From: Rhodanobacter humi
Lineage (GTDB): Bacteria; Pseudomonadota; Gammaproteobacteria; Xanthomonadales; Rhodanobacteraceae
Direction of reading: 5' to 3'
Assembly (NCBI RefSeq): GCF_041107455.1
Contig: NZ_JBGBPY010000001.1
Span: forward strand, 2,728,001-2,792,000
Length of the DNA: 64,000 nt
Numbering within the stretch: position 1 is the first letter of the stretch; each line of letters begins with the position of its first letter. This document shows, piece after piece, positions 8,803 through 16,853 of this stretch. The position numbers and the translations under genes are program-made. The notes below the pieces were generated by a model, which was not told the DNA's origin, ran no database searches, and saw only the letters and a program-made list of their open reading frames with translations.

Positions 8803-8903
8803 GCGAACCGTTCGCCCTGAGCGTAGCGAAGCGGACGCGGGGAGCGGCCATGGAAGGCCGCAGCTCTGAGGAGCGAGGAAGTCGAAGGGCAACAGCGGAA
8901 TCT
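8803..8903. repeat. Dispersed imperfect inverted repeat between H1-like gene and nrdJb
   Basis: GTTCGCCCTGAGCGTAGCGAA on the left and a GTCGAAGGGCAACAGCGG segment on the right are loosely inverted. They enclose a second palindrome, GCGGCCATGGAAGGCCGC. This resembles common proteobacterial intergenic palindromes. It lies in what should be the leader of nrdJb. Confidence 0.45.
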
Positions 8904-8959
8904 TTGCAGGCCGGATCCATAGCTGCGCGCCGCCATCCATCCAGGAAGAACACCACACC

Positions 8960-9727
8960 ATGGCGATCAAGATCGAAAAGAAGATCAAGGGCTACAACGT
9001 CGTCAAGCCCGAGGACAAGGCCGCGCCGGCCGCCACACCCGAAAAGGCCAAGGCCGCCGAGCCGCGCCAGGCCGAAGTCATCCAGATGCACGAGAGCCTG
9101 GAGCGTCCCGAGACGCTGATCGGCTCCACCTTCAAGATCAAGTCACCGCTGTTCGAGCACGCGCTGTACGTCACCATCAACGACATCGTGCTCAACGCCG
9201 GCACCAAGCACGAGCAGCGCCGCCCCTTCGAGATCTTCATCAACTCGAAGAACATGGACCACTTCCAGTGGATCGTGGCGCTCACCCGCATCCTCTCCGC
9301 CGTGTTCCGCAAGGGCGGCGATGTCACCTTCATCGTGGAAGAGCTGAAGGCCGTGTTCGACCCCCGCGGCGGCTACTTCAAGGCCGGCGGCGTCTACATG
9401 CCCAGCATCGTCGCCGAGATCGGCGGCGTGATCGAGCAGCACATGAAGAACATCGGCCTCATCCACGACCCCGAGATGAGCGACAGCCAGCGCGCCCTGA
9501 TCGCCGAGAAGCGCGCCGCCTACGAGGCGGCCAGCGCAAAAAAAAACTCTGACGCCGGCACCGCCTCCCCCGTAGGAGCGGCTTCAGCCGCGACCGCCCC
9601 GGCCGAATCCGAAGCCGGCAGCTTCCCGCCCGGCGCCACGCTGTGCCACAAGTGCAACACCCAGGCACTGGTGCTGATGGATGGGTGCCAGACTTGCTTG
9701 AATTGTGGGTATTCGAAGTGCGGGTGA
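8960..9727 (+). CDS. nrdJb: NrdJb: accessory/C-terminal half of split class II ribonucleotide reductase (TSCPD domain plus Cys tail)
   Basis: A 255-aa protein matching the C-terminal part of one-piece NrdJ. The TSCPD-like domain spans about residues 50-190 (GSTFKIKSPLFEHALYVTIN, IFINSKNMDHFQWIVAL). The last 30 residues carry CHKCN, DGCQTCLNCG and SKCG, the zinc-ribbon/redox cysteine tail. In P. aeruginosa NrdJb is required for NrdJa activity, and the same is inferred here. The linker before the cysteines contains PVGAASAATA, encoded by a REP element inserted in frame (9572-9593). Start ATG 8960 with AGGA upstream. It is separated from nrdJa by the H1-like gene and a terminator. Confidence 0.9.
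   Translation: MAIKIEKKIKGYNVVKPEDKAAPAATPEKAKAAEPRQAEVIQMHESLERPETLIGSTFKIKSPLFEHALYVTINDIVLNAGTKHEQRRPFEIFINSKNMDHFQWIVALTRILSAVFRKGGDVTFIVEELKAVFDPRGGYFKAGGVYMPSIVAEIGGVIEQHMKNIGLIHDPEMSDSQRALIAEKRAAYEAASAKKNSDAGTASPVGAASAATAPAESEAGSFPPGATLCHKCNTQALVLMDGCQTCLNCGYSKCG
9572..9593 (+). repeat. Single GTAG REP unit inside the nrdJb coding region
   Basis: GTAGGAGCGGCTTCAGCCGC followed by GA lies in frame within nrdJb and is read as VGAASAA plus flanking residues. The GTAG is read as G-TAG split across codons, so no stop is introduced. It sits in the flexible linker between the TSCPD domain and the cysteine tail. Confidence 0.9.
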
Positions 9728-9942
9728 AGTAAGCCTTATTCGGAATCTGGTGTGAGTAAGCGTTTCGTGGGTTCGGCCTCCGCCTCTCTACTACTCCATC
9801 CCTGTCGGTAAAATCAGCGTCTTACAGCAACCTGGCCACCGCGCCGGGTTTGTTGCTTCTGGGGCACGGGGTCACCTGTGAAACAGCAGTCCCGCAGCCT
9901 CTCCCGTATAGTGGCATCCACTCAGTGACCCACGGAGGATCT

Positions 9943-10596
9943 ATGAGCGAATGGGGATGGCCGGCAGCCACGGTGTTTGCGACGCTGGTGGGCCCGATCT
10001 TGGCCGTGCAGGCGCAAAAATGGGTTGAGCGTGCAAGGGAACGAAAACAACGCAAGTTGTGGGTTTTTCGCCAACTCATGGCCACGCGCGCTAACCGGCT
10101 CTCAATGGAGCATGTGCAGGCGCTGAACATGATTGACCTCGCGTTCTACGGGCGGCGTCCTTTCGGGGTCTACCTGCCAACAAAGACAGAAACTGCAGTC
10201 ACGGATACGTGGCATGAGTACCTCGACCACCTCAGCACTCCGCAAACGGATGACGCTGCATGGGGAGCTCAGAGCGCAGAGCTATTCGCCAATATCTTGA
10301 GCGCGATGGCAAAGGATGTGGGTTACTCGTTTGAACGCGTCCAGCTTAAAAAGGGTGCTTATTCGCCCATAGCTCATGGTGCGCAAGAACAACAGTTTCG
10401 CGAGTTGCGCGTCGCTCTTGGCGAAGTGCTTGCCGGGGGGCGGTCCATCAAGATGGAAGTGACGGGCTTCCCTGTCAGTCAGGAGGCTGTGGATGCGCAA
10501 GTCAAATTGCAGGGCAAGCTAGCCGACGCATTGAGCGGGGCCGGCGCATTGCGCATCACGATGGTCAACAGCACTAACAAGGGCGACGTTGGATAG
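9943..10596 (+). CDS. DUF6680-like protein with N-terminal membrane anchor
   Basis: A 217-aa protein. One hydrophobic segment (about residues 5-22) is followed by a basic stretch and then RKLWVFRQLMATRANRLSMEHVQALNMIDLAF, the pattern I associate with the DUF6680 family. The cytoplasmic part has no catalytic motif. Start ATG 9943 is preceded by CGGAGGA, and a TATAGT -10-like hexamer lies at 9907. Codon use and GC are lower than in neighbours, and a repeat-like sequence follows the gene, suggesting transfer. The function is unknown; family members often sit in accessory regions. Confidence 0.6.
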   Translation: MSEWGWPAATVFATLVGPILAVQAQKWVERARERKQRKLWVFRQLMATRANRLSMEHVQALNMIDLAFYGRRPFGVYLPTKTETAVTDTWHEYLDHLSTPQTDDAAWGAQSAELFANILSAMAKDVGYSFERVQLKKGAYSPIAHGAQEQQFRELRVALGEVLAGGRSIKMEVTGFPVSQEAVDAQVKLQGKLADALSGAGALRITMVNSTNKGDVG

Positions 10597-10700
10597 CGGG
10601 GTCGGTTCGGCGTGCTGGTCTTCCTCCAGCGCAGCGGCGGAAGCTGGAAGATCATCAAGATGGACGACACCCGCGGCTGTTCGTGAATCCGGCGGGAAGC

Positions 10701-10742
10701 GGTGTCAGGGACGTTTGCGCAAAAGGTGCCGGGGACGATTTC
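10701..10742. repeat. Two degenerate GGTGTCAGGGACG-type repeats
   Basis: GGTGTCAGGGACGTTT is followed by GGTGCCGGGGACGATTTCC. This motif commonly flanks REP-associated or IS200/Y1-type transposase genes in proteobacteria. No transposase is present, so this may be a scar of a lost element next to the DUF6680 gene. Confidence 0.4.
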
Positions 10743-10747
10743 CGCGC

Positions 10748-12106
10748 TCATCGCCGCGCCTTCTGCAAGGACAAGGTCCGCACGATCAGCACGGCCAGCA
10801 GCGGAATGGCAATTGCGTAGACGTATTGCGTCCGTGACACGCCGATGCCAAACGGGAACCAGATGCCCGGCACGCCGAGTGGGTCGAGCAGCTCGCTGCC
10901 GAACAGCGCGGCCATGACCGCGGCCAGCGTGACGATCGCCAGGCTCCGCATCGGACCGCTGCGGACCATGCGCACGCCGATCACGACGAACAGCGCGATC
11001 GATGCCAGCCGGCTGGCACTGGTCCAGCTCGCCGAATGGATCGCGAAGCCGACCAACGCGGCGACCGCCAGTGCCAGCGCCGTCACATCGATGCTGCGCC
11101 ACGGACGCGGGCACCAGCGGTTCCATGCCCATGTCCACGCGGCCACCGTCGGTATCCACATCACCGACGCCAGCCATGCATAGGTGGTCAGGTCCATCAG
11201 GTCGGTCCATGCGGTGATGGCATTGTTGAGGCGCCGGGCTGCCATCAGCGCGAGCGCGATACTGGCGAAGACCAGGAAACCCTTGCGACTGCTGCGTGAC
11301 CGGTAGCCGAGCGCCAAGGCTATGACGGCCAGCATCGCGATCGGTTCGATCACCTCGACGATGTAGCCGGCGATGGTGCGCTGCCATTGCACACGGTGCA
11401 GCGCATCGCTGGTCGGTCGAGGCGCAAGGATGGGCGCGGTGTGCATGCCGCCGCCGTCGGCGCTGCTCGCCGAGCCGGAGTCCATGTAGGTGCGGATGGC
11501 GAGCACGCCGCGGCTGCCCGCTGCATCGGTGGGCAGGGCGAACTGCAGTGGCCGCGTGCCGACGACGCGCGGATCCGCGCCGAGTCGGCCCGATCCGCCC
11601 AGCAACCGGCCGTTCCAATACAGCTCGTAGCCGTCCTCGACGAGGGTGGGCCCGAGGACGTCCCACGACGCGTGCCCGGCCGGCACCGTCACCGCGCGCC
11701 GATACCAGGCGTAGCCGTGGTAGCCGGGATGGCCGTGCGCCATCCAGCCGCCCACGTAATCGGGCAGGCCCACGTCGCCGTCGTGGCTGCCAGGCAAGGC
11801 GGTCATGTCGATCGTCTCCCAAGCGCTCTCGTCGGTAGCGGCGTCCGCCCAGCGCGGGTCGTCGCCGACATGGAAGCGCCAGGTGCCATCGAGCAAGGTG
11901 GCGGCGGCGCGCAGCGGCTGCGGATCGGGACGGCCGCCGCTGGCCAGGTCGGCGATCACGATGACCAAGGCCAGCAGCGTCGCCGCGACGATGGCTATGA
12001 ACAGCTTGCGTTGTGTCGGGTCGATCGGCGGCACAGTCGGCGGTACCGTTTTCCGGAGGCGGTGCGCATTATTGCAGGAGCCGACAGCGGTGCATTGCGC
12101 TGGCAT
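10748..12106 (-). CDS. 7TMR-DISM-like membrane sensor without an output domain
   Basis: Up to 452 aa. An N-terminal membrane segment (about 33-55) is followed by a periplasmic jelly-roll of the glycoside hydrolase 2 N-terminal/DISM type (LLDGTWRFHVGDDPRWADAA, then YAWYRRAVTVPAG and GYELYWNGRLLGGSG, about 70-215). About seven TM helices follow (about 250-450), ending a few residues after the last helix. In relatives this receptor block is coupled to a histidine kinase, GGDEF or other output; here nothing follows. I infer a receptor acting through a partner, or a truncated sensor. ATG 12106 is the longest start; an internal GTG nearer the first TM is possible. Confidence 0.65.
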   Translation of the reverse strand: MPAQCTAVGSCNNAHRLRKTVPPTVPPIDPTQRKLFIAIVAATLLALVIVIADLASGGRPDPQPLRAAATLLDGTWRFHVGDDPRWADAATDESAWETIDMTALPGSHDGDVGLPDYVGGWMAHGHPGYHGYAWYRRAVTVPAGHASWDVLGPTLVEDGYELYWNGRLLGGSGRLGADPRVVGTRPLQFALPTDAAGSRGVLAIRTYMDSGSASSADGGGMHTAPILAPRPTSDALHRVQWQRTIAGYIVEVIEPIAMLAVIALALGYRSRSSRKGFLVFASIALALMAARRLNNAITAWTDLMDLTTYAWLASVMWIPTVAAWTWAWNRWCPRPWRSIDVTALALAVAALVGFAIHSASWTSASRLASIALFVVIGVRMVRSGPMRSLAIVTLAAVMAALFGSELLDPLGVPGIWFPFGIGVSRTQYVYAIAIPLLAVLIVRTLSLQKARR

Positions 12107-12357
12107 GGGCCTGTGGCGTCTCCCGTCACCAGCGATTCGCCTGGGGCTGGCTTAGCGTGGCTGTTACCGGGTCCGGCTTGCCCGCAGATCGATTCGCCGA
12201 CTCGCGGGGATCTTGGCAACGCACGCGTGCCGGGCCTGCGCCTCGGCCCCGTGTCGATCGTTGTGGCGGGCATCAGGGGCGCGGGAGGTACGCACAGCGG
12301 ATTCACTTCCGAAGAGGAAGGCCGGATGCATAAAGCCTGGGCCACTCCGGACCCTCC

Positions 12358-12388
12358 GGGACGGGCGCGGCATCCAGGCGCCCGTCCC
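12358..12388. terminator. Hairpin beyond the leftward hsp20 gene
   Basis: A perfect 11-bp stem GGGACGGGCGC/GCGCCCGTCCC with a 9-nt loop, 31 bp past the hsp20 stop. It has no clear T-run. The remaining 12107-12418 gap (312 bp) shows no gene. Confidence 0.45.
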
Positions 12389-12418
12389 GCAGGACCGGCC
12401 CAGCGGGCATTCGGCGCA

Positions 12419-12904
12419 TCAAGGCGCGTCGGCGCCCGCCTTGCCCACCCGGATGCGGCGCGGCGTGGTTTCAGGGCGCTTCGGTATCGTGATCTGCAGC
12501 ACGCCGTTGCGCCCTGTTGCGGTGATGCCGTCCGGATCCGCGCTGTCGGGCAGGGCGAAGCGTCGATGGAAAGCCCCGTAGCGGCGTTCGACGCGGGTGA
12601 ATTGCTCGGTGCTTTGCTCGACCTCGGCCTTGCGTTCCCCCTTGATGGTGAGCATCCCCTTGTCCATCTGCACCTCGATCGCATCCGGTTCGACGCCCGG
12701 GATATCAGCATAGAGGACGAACCGATGGGCCTCTTCCTTGATGTCGACGCGGGGAACCCATTGGCTAGTGACGACCGAGGAATCGTCGGACGAGGCGTTC
12801 TGGAAAAGGCCGCCCTCGAAGACCCTGTCGAAGAGTTGCTTGATCGGATCTTGCGCGGGTGAGTGGCCCGGCCAATCGGGCGTGCGTATCGATTTGCTGT
12901 TCAT
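12419..12904 (-). CDS. Small heat shock protein, Hsp20/alpha-crystallin family
   Basis: A 161-aa holdase chaperone that binds unfolding proteins. The alpha-crystallin domain spans about 55-150 (WVPRVDIKEEAHRFVLYADI, GVEPDAIEVQMDKGMLTIKG, GAFHRRFALPDSAD). The C-terminal tail has the I-x-I-type motif (ITIPKR). I chose ATG 12904 (MNSKSIRT) because GGAGG lies upstream and the longer frame has no family similarity. It is one of two adjacent but dissimilar Hsp20 genes in the same direction; the terminator at 13032-13068 separates them, so this one probably has its own promoter. Confidence 0.93.
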   Translation of the reverse strand: MNSKSIRTPDWPGHSPAQDPIKQLFDRVFEGGLFQNASSDDSSVVTSQWVPRVDIKEEAHRFVLYADIPGVEPDAIEVQMDKGMLTIKGERKAEVEQSTEQFTRVERRYGAFHRRFALPDSADPDGITATGRNGVLQITIPKRPETTPRRIRVGKAGADAP

Positions 12905-13031
12905 GGCAAAAACCTCCGCGGTAGACGGTTGCCGTGTGGGAAAGGTAGCCGCCTGTTGATGTTTCATGAGCCTTGGCTGTCGATGCAGGCTGCCGCCAGC
13001 ACCTCCTTGCCGGGCAGTCGTGCGGGCGCTC

Positions 13032-13068
13032 AAAAAAAGCCTGCGTGCAGTGACAGGAGCACGCAGGC
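13032..13068 (-). terminator. Rho-independent terminator of the second hsp20 gene
   Basis: A perfect 10-bp stem, GCCTGCGTGC/GCACGCAGGC (13039-13048 and 13059-13068), is followed on the minus strand by seven Ts (13032-13038). It lies 55 bp after the stop of the leftward gene at 13123. Confidence 0.92.
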
Positions 13069-13122
13069 GAAAGGTGCACCCGAAGCCACGTCGCGTCGTG
13101 CGATGCGGAACGGTGCGGAGAA

Positions 13123-13596
13123 TCAGGCAACCGCCTGCTGCTCGATCTGCCGGACTTTCGCCAGCGTCGCATCGTCGGTATTGATCTGGATCCGGCGTGG
13201 CTTCATGGCTTCGGGCAATTCGCGCTTGAGGCTGATGTTGAGCAGGCCGTCGGCGAGATGGGCATCGGTGACCCGGACGTGCTCGGCCAGTTCGAAGCGG
13301 CGGACGAACGGGCGGGAGGCGATGCCGCGATGCAGGTATTCGCCTTCGACGTCGTTTTTGCGTTCGCCCTTGACGACGAGCAGGTTCTCCTGCACGGAGA
13401 TATCGATCTCGTCGCGCTTGAAGCCGGCCACCGCCATGCTGATGCGGTAGCGATCCTCGGAGAGCTTCATGGTGTCGAAGGGCGGCCAGTTGTCGGACGG
13501 TTGTGCCTGGGCCGCTTCGAGCAAGCCGAAAATGCGCTCGAAACCGATGCTGGAGCGATGGAGAGGTGAAAAATCAAGAACAGTGCGCATGGCCAT
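13123..13596 (-). CDS. Small heat shock protein Hsp20, IbpA-like
   Basis: A 157-aa Hsp20 of the IbpA/IbpB type. The N-terminus (LDFSPLHRSSIGFERIFGLL) is the classic class A aggregation-binding arm. The crystallin domain runs from about 40 to 130 (NWPPFDTMKLSEDRYRISMA, NLLVVKGERKND, RPFVRRFELAEHV). The second motif is LNISLKRELPEAMKPRRI. Start ATG 13596 has AGGA seven bases upstream; ATG 13590 is an alternative. A heat-shock-like promoter is visible upstream and a strong terminator downstream, so it is probably monocistronic. Confidence 0.94.
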   Translation of the reverse strand: MAMRTVLDFSPLHRSSIGFERIFGLLEAAQAQPSDNWPPFDTMKLSEDRYRISMAVAGFKRDEIDISVQENLLVVKGERKNDVEGEYLHRGIASRPFVRRFELAEHVRVTDAHLADGLLNISLKRELPEAMKPRRIQINTDDATLAKVRQIEQQAVA

Positions 13597-13682
13597 ATCC
13601 TCATGAGAGCAACATGGAAAAGGACTATTCGCCGCGCCGCGAACGGTCGCGGCCAGCCGGACCCGCGGCGTCCGGCGCGCAG

Positions 13683-13712
13683 CATTTTATGCACTGAAAA
13701 ACACTTTTCAAG
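13683..13712 (-). promoter_or_regulatory. Possible sigma-32-type promoter for the IbpA-like gene
   Basis: On the minus strand CTTGAAA (13706-13712) matches the heat-shock -35 box exactly. It is followed after 14 bp by CATAAAATG, a weak relative of the CCCCATnT -10 box. The location upstream of an Hsp20 gene supports the call. Confidence 0.4.
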
Positions 13713-13850
13713 ACCCCGCTTTCAGTCTTCGTTTAGCCATCCAGATGGCCGGGTCCGGCGGGCTCCGGGGTGGCCGTGGATGGTCCGAAGAAGTGTTCCG
13801 GTGCATCCGGATGGGGCAGCCACGGCCAGGCGACCCGAAAGGCGGGGCAG

Positions 13851-15050
13851 CTAATGCGCCAAGCTCTCTTCCACCGCGCTGAACGCCGATTTGCCGCCCA
13901 GCCGATCGTCCGGCATGCCGGTGGCGAACCAGACCACGCCGGTGCCGCGCTTGCGATCCACCCACAGCCCGGCCTGCAACCCGTAGGCGGAACCCGAATG
14001 CCCCACGCGCGGCACGCCATCGCCGAACGGGTCGTCGCGGCAGCCTTGCACCGGCGTGGCCAGCGTCTGCACGGCGAGGCCGTAGCGGCAGAAGAAGCCT
14101 TGGTCGACGTTGCCGCCGTCTTCCTCGTACGTCAGGCCGTCGCCGGGGCGGTATTGCCACTCGGGCGTGATCATCGCCTCGATGGAGCCGGGCTTGAGCA
14201 GGCGCTTGCCGTCGATGCGGCCGTCGCCGAGCAGCAGTTCGCCGATGCGCGCCAGCCCCTTGGCGGAAATGCGCAGGCCGCCCTGCGGCGAGAACAGCGC
14301 GCCGTTCTCGCCGGCGCGCCAGCGCGACAGGTCGCAGCTGCCGTCGCTGGCCGGCGTCACCGGGCAGGCGGGCTTGCGGCCGTGGTTGTCGTCCTTCACC
14401 GGCTCGCCGTCGGCGTCGTACAGCACCACCGCGCGGGCAGCGGTGGCGTCGCTGCACAGCGCCCAGTTGAAGCAGGCGTCTATGCCCAGCGGGTGCAGCA
14501 CCAGGCGCGCCATCAGCTGGTCGAAGCGCTCGCCGGTGGCGCGCTCCATGATCTGCGCCACCAGCGGGAAGTTGAGGTTGGTGTAATGGAAGTAAGTGCC
14601 CGGCGCATGTTTCGTGTCCCAGGCGCGCGGGTCCTTGAGGATGTCGCGCAGCTCGCCGCCCAGCGGCGTCTGCCAGTAGCCGGCGGCGTCGGTGAGGCTG
14701 GAGCGGTGCGACAGCAGCAGGCGCAGGGTGATCGGCGTATCCGGGAAGGCCGGATTGCGCAGCCGCCAGCCGAGCAGGGTGGACGCGTCCGCATCGAGGT
14801 CGAGCTTGCCGGCCTCCACCAGCCGCATCACGCCCAGCGTGGTGACCAGCTTGGAGATCGAGGCGATGCGCACCGGGTCGTCGGCGGTGACCTTGCGGCC
14901 GGTGGCCAGGTCGGCATAGCCGTGCACGCGGATCGCGGTGATGCCGTCGCGGTCGAAGGCGACGCGCACCGTGGCGACGGGGCCGCCGGCCCACGCGTCA
15001 GCGCTCAGCAGCAGCAACAGGCAGGCGATCCAGCGTAAGAGCCTGCTCAA
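13851..15050 (-). CDS. Exported serine hydrolase, class C beta-lactamase/DD-peptidase-like fold
   Basis: About 399 aa. A signal peptide ([20 protein letters not shown]) precedes a beta-lactamase-related domain. The catalytic motifs are SISK (Ser-x-x-Lys) near residue 70, YTN (Tyr-x-Asn) near 172, and HSG near 355. Such proteins include esterases, DD-peptidases and class C lactamases; the substrate is unknown. The best start is TTG 15050, after GCGGAG, and it lies inside the terminal inverted repeat of the MITE-like element at 15038-15305. A longer frame from 15242 would read through the element and is unlikely to be native. The element may therefore have replaced the original start region. 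Confidence 0.82.
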   Translation of the reverse strand: MSRLLRWIACLLLLLSADAWAGGPVATVRVAFDRDGITAIRVHGYADLATGRKVTADDPVRIASISKLVTTLGVMRLVEAGKLDLDADASTLLGWRLRNPAFPDTPITLRLLLSHRSSLTDAAGYWQTPLGGELRDILKDPRAWDTKHAPGTYFHYTNLNFPLVAQIMERATGERFDQLMARLVLHPLGIDACFNWALCSDATAARAVVLYDADGEPVKDDNHGRKPACPVTPASDGSCDLSRWRAGENGALFSPQGGLRISAKGLARIGELLLGDGRIDGKRLLKPGSIEAMITPEWQYRPGDGLTYEEDGGNVDQGFFCRYGLAVQTLATPVQGCRDDPFGDGVPRVGHSGSAYGLQAGLWVDRKRGTGVVWFATGMPDDRLGGKSAFSAVEESLAH

Positions 15051-15305
15051 TATCTCCGCGTGGCCCGCGCCGGGAGCTGTTTGCACGCAGGCCAAGGAAG
15101 AAGGAAGGAGTGGACGTCCGTCCACGACCGAGTGATGACGCAGGGATGCGGACAAACAGACCCGGCCCTTCGGGTTGCCTTGCCGTGGCCGCCATGCGGC
15201 AGCGCGCGGCTTGGCCTGACAGCCAGTCAGGCGCTGCGCCACGCACTACCACCTGACGGCCACGGCAAGGCAACGCGGGCTACGTGGAGATATTGAGCAG
15301 GCTCT
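15038..15305. mobile_element. 268-bp MITE-like element with 31-bp terminal inverted repeats
   Basis: The ends 15038-15068 and 15275-15305 are inverted repeats matching at 29 of 31 positions, each beginning AGAGCCTGCTCAATATCTCC. Inside, GTTGCCTTGCCGTGGCCG (15174-15191) pairs perfectly with 15257-15274, and GCCTGACAGCCAGTCAGGC adds a central palindrome, so the element could fold into a long cruciform. It contains no transposase. Target-site duplication is unclear. It abuts the 5' end of the serine hydrolase gene. Confidence 0.75.
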
Positions 15306-15603
15306 AAAGCCATGGTCCGTTCCGCTCGGGCAACAGGGGACGAAGGGGATTAAGTCACACTGGGACGGCGATAGAAACCCGGGACCGGACCCGCGAGACG
15401 GCGGGAATCAGGAAATGCAGCCATCCCTGGAAACGAGATCGAGCCCGTTTGTTCCATGCGGGAGGCAAGCTCGCATCGCGGGGGCAAGACACCCGCCTCG
15501 CCCCCGCGGCCATTCAGCAGACAGCTTGCCGCGAGTAGGATGGCGCGATGCCGTGGGCCATCCTGGTCCGCGGACCCCTCGAACCCTGCCACCGGATATC
15601 CCC

Positions 15604-16218
15604 ATGAACATGCATCGTCCCCTGCTTGTCGCCGCACTGGCCGCCGCTGCTGGCCTGGCTTTCGCTCCCGTGACGTCGTCGGCGCAGACCGCCGCCGCAC
15701 CCGCCAGCAATCCGCTGGGCGGCAATCCGGTACCGGGCGTGTGCATGCTGTCGCGCGAGGCGGTGTTCGCGGAGTCCAAGGTGGGGCAGGCAGCGAGCGA
15801 GCGGCTGAAGCAGCTGGCGACGCAGCAGCAGTCGCTGCTGGAAAACCAGCGCAAGCCGCTGGATGCCGAGATCCAGGCCTTCCAGCAGAAGTCGTCCACG
15901 CTCACCGAGGCGCAGCGCCAGCAGCAGGGCCAAGCGCTGCAGCAGCGCATGCAGACCTTCCAGGGCCAGGTGAACGAGCTCGACCAGCGCATCCAGCTGA
16001 CCCGCGGCAAGGTAATGCAGCAGATCGGCCAGCAGGCGCAGTCCATCGTCGAGAGCTCGTACAACAGCCACCACTGCGGCTTGCTGCTGAACCGCGACGC
16101 GGTGCTGGGCGGCAATACCACCAACGACCTCAGCAACGACGTGGTGCGTGGCCTGGACGCGAAGATCACCACGCTCAACTTCAATCTCGAACCGATGCCG
16201 AGCGGCACCGCCAAGTAA
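15604..16218 (+). CDS. OmpH/Skp-family periplasmic chaperone-like protein
   Basis: A 204-aa exported protein. A signal peptide (about 1-27) precedes a Gln-rich coiled-coil region from about 55 to 145 (ASERLKQLATQQQSLLENQR, QQGQALQQRMQTFQGQVNEL), the layout of the Skp/OmpH fold. Skp holds unfolded outer-membrane proteins in the periplasm. Two cysteines (PGVCMLSREAVF, SHHCGLLLNRDAV) are not typical of E. coli Skp. The bamA-lpxD neighbourhood of true skp is absent, so this is probably a paralogue of separate function. Start ATG 15604. Confidence 0.78.
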   Translation: MNMHRPLLVAALAAAAGLAFAPVTSSAQTAAAPASNPLGGNPVPGVCMLSREAVFAESKVGQAASERLKQLATQQQSLLENQRKPLDAEIQAFQQKSSTLTEAQRQQQGQALQQRMQTFQGQVNELDQRIQLTRGKVMQQIGQQAQSIVESSYNSHHCGLLLNRDAVLGGNTTNDLSNDVVRGLDAKITTLNFNLEPMPSGTAK

Positions 16219-16231
16219 GCGCGTCGCGACG

Positions 16232-16786
16232 ATGAGGGACGACGCGGCTGCGACGGGCACGCCGGTGCTCGTCCTGCCCGGCATCGGCGATTCCGGGCCG
16301 CAGCACTGGCAGAGCCTGTGGGAGGCGCGCAACCCCGCCTTCCGCCGGGTGATCCAGCGCGACTGGAATCGCCCGGTGTGCGCCGAGTGGGCGATCACGC
16401 TCGAACAGGCCGTGGCCGAATCCGGCGCCGACACCGTGCTGGTGGCGCACAGCCTAGGCAGCTTGCTGACGGCGCACTGGGCCGCCGGCACGAAGCGGCG
16501 CATCAAGGCGGCGCTGCTGGTGGCCGTGCCCGATCCCGCGGGGTCGGCCTTCCCCGCCGAGGCCGAGGGCTTCGCCGTCACGCGGCAGCCGCTGCCGTTT
16601 CCCAGCATCGTGGTGGCGAGCCGCAACGACCCGTATGCCGACATTGCCTGGTCACGCACCTGCGCCACGGCGTGGGGCAGCGAACTGGTCGACATCGGCG
16701 ACGCCGGCCACATCAACGCCGCCAGCGGCCTGGGTGAGTGGCCGCAGGGCCTGGCGCTGCTGCAGCGCCTGATCGCCGCGGCGTGA
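16232..16786 (+). CDS. RBBP9/YdeN-family serine hydrolase
   Basis: A 184-aa small alpha/beta hydrolase. LVLPGIGDSGPQHWQSLWE at about 12-30 is the family oxyanion region. The nucleophile Ser is in LVAHSLGSLL (about 73), the Asp in SRNDPYAD (about 133) and the His in DAGHINAASG (about 160), so the triad is complete. RBBP9-like bacterial proteins are cytosolic esterases or amidases of unknown natural substrate. It starts 13 bp after the Skp-like gene and may share its transcript. Confidence 0.87.
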   Translation: MRDDAAATGTPVLVLPGIGDSGPQHWQSLWEARNPAFRRVIQRDWNRPVCAEWAITLEQAVAESGADTVLVAHSLGSLLTAHWAAGTKRRIKAALLVAVPDPAGSAFPAEAEGFAVTRQPLPFPSIVVASRNDPYADIAWSRTCATAWGSELVDIGDAGHINAASGLGEWPQGLALLQRLIAAA

Positions 16787-16853
16787 CGGCGCGCCGACGG
16801 GGCGTGGGGCCGGTGCTACAGTGACCGGCCCGTCCCCGCGTGGAGCCCCATCC

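Noticed and set aside
15060-15242. N-terminal extension of the serine hydrolase through the MITE-like element
   Set aside because: The extra residues come entirely from the repeat element and would bury the signal peptide in the middle of the protein.
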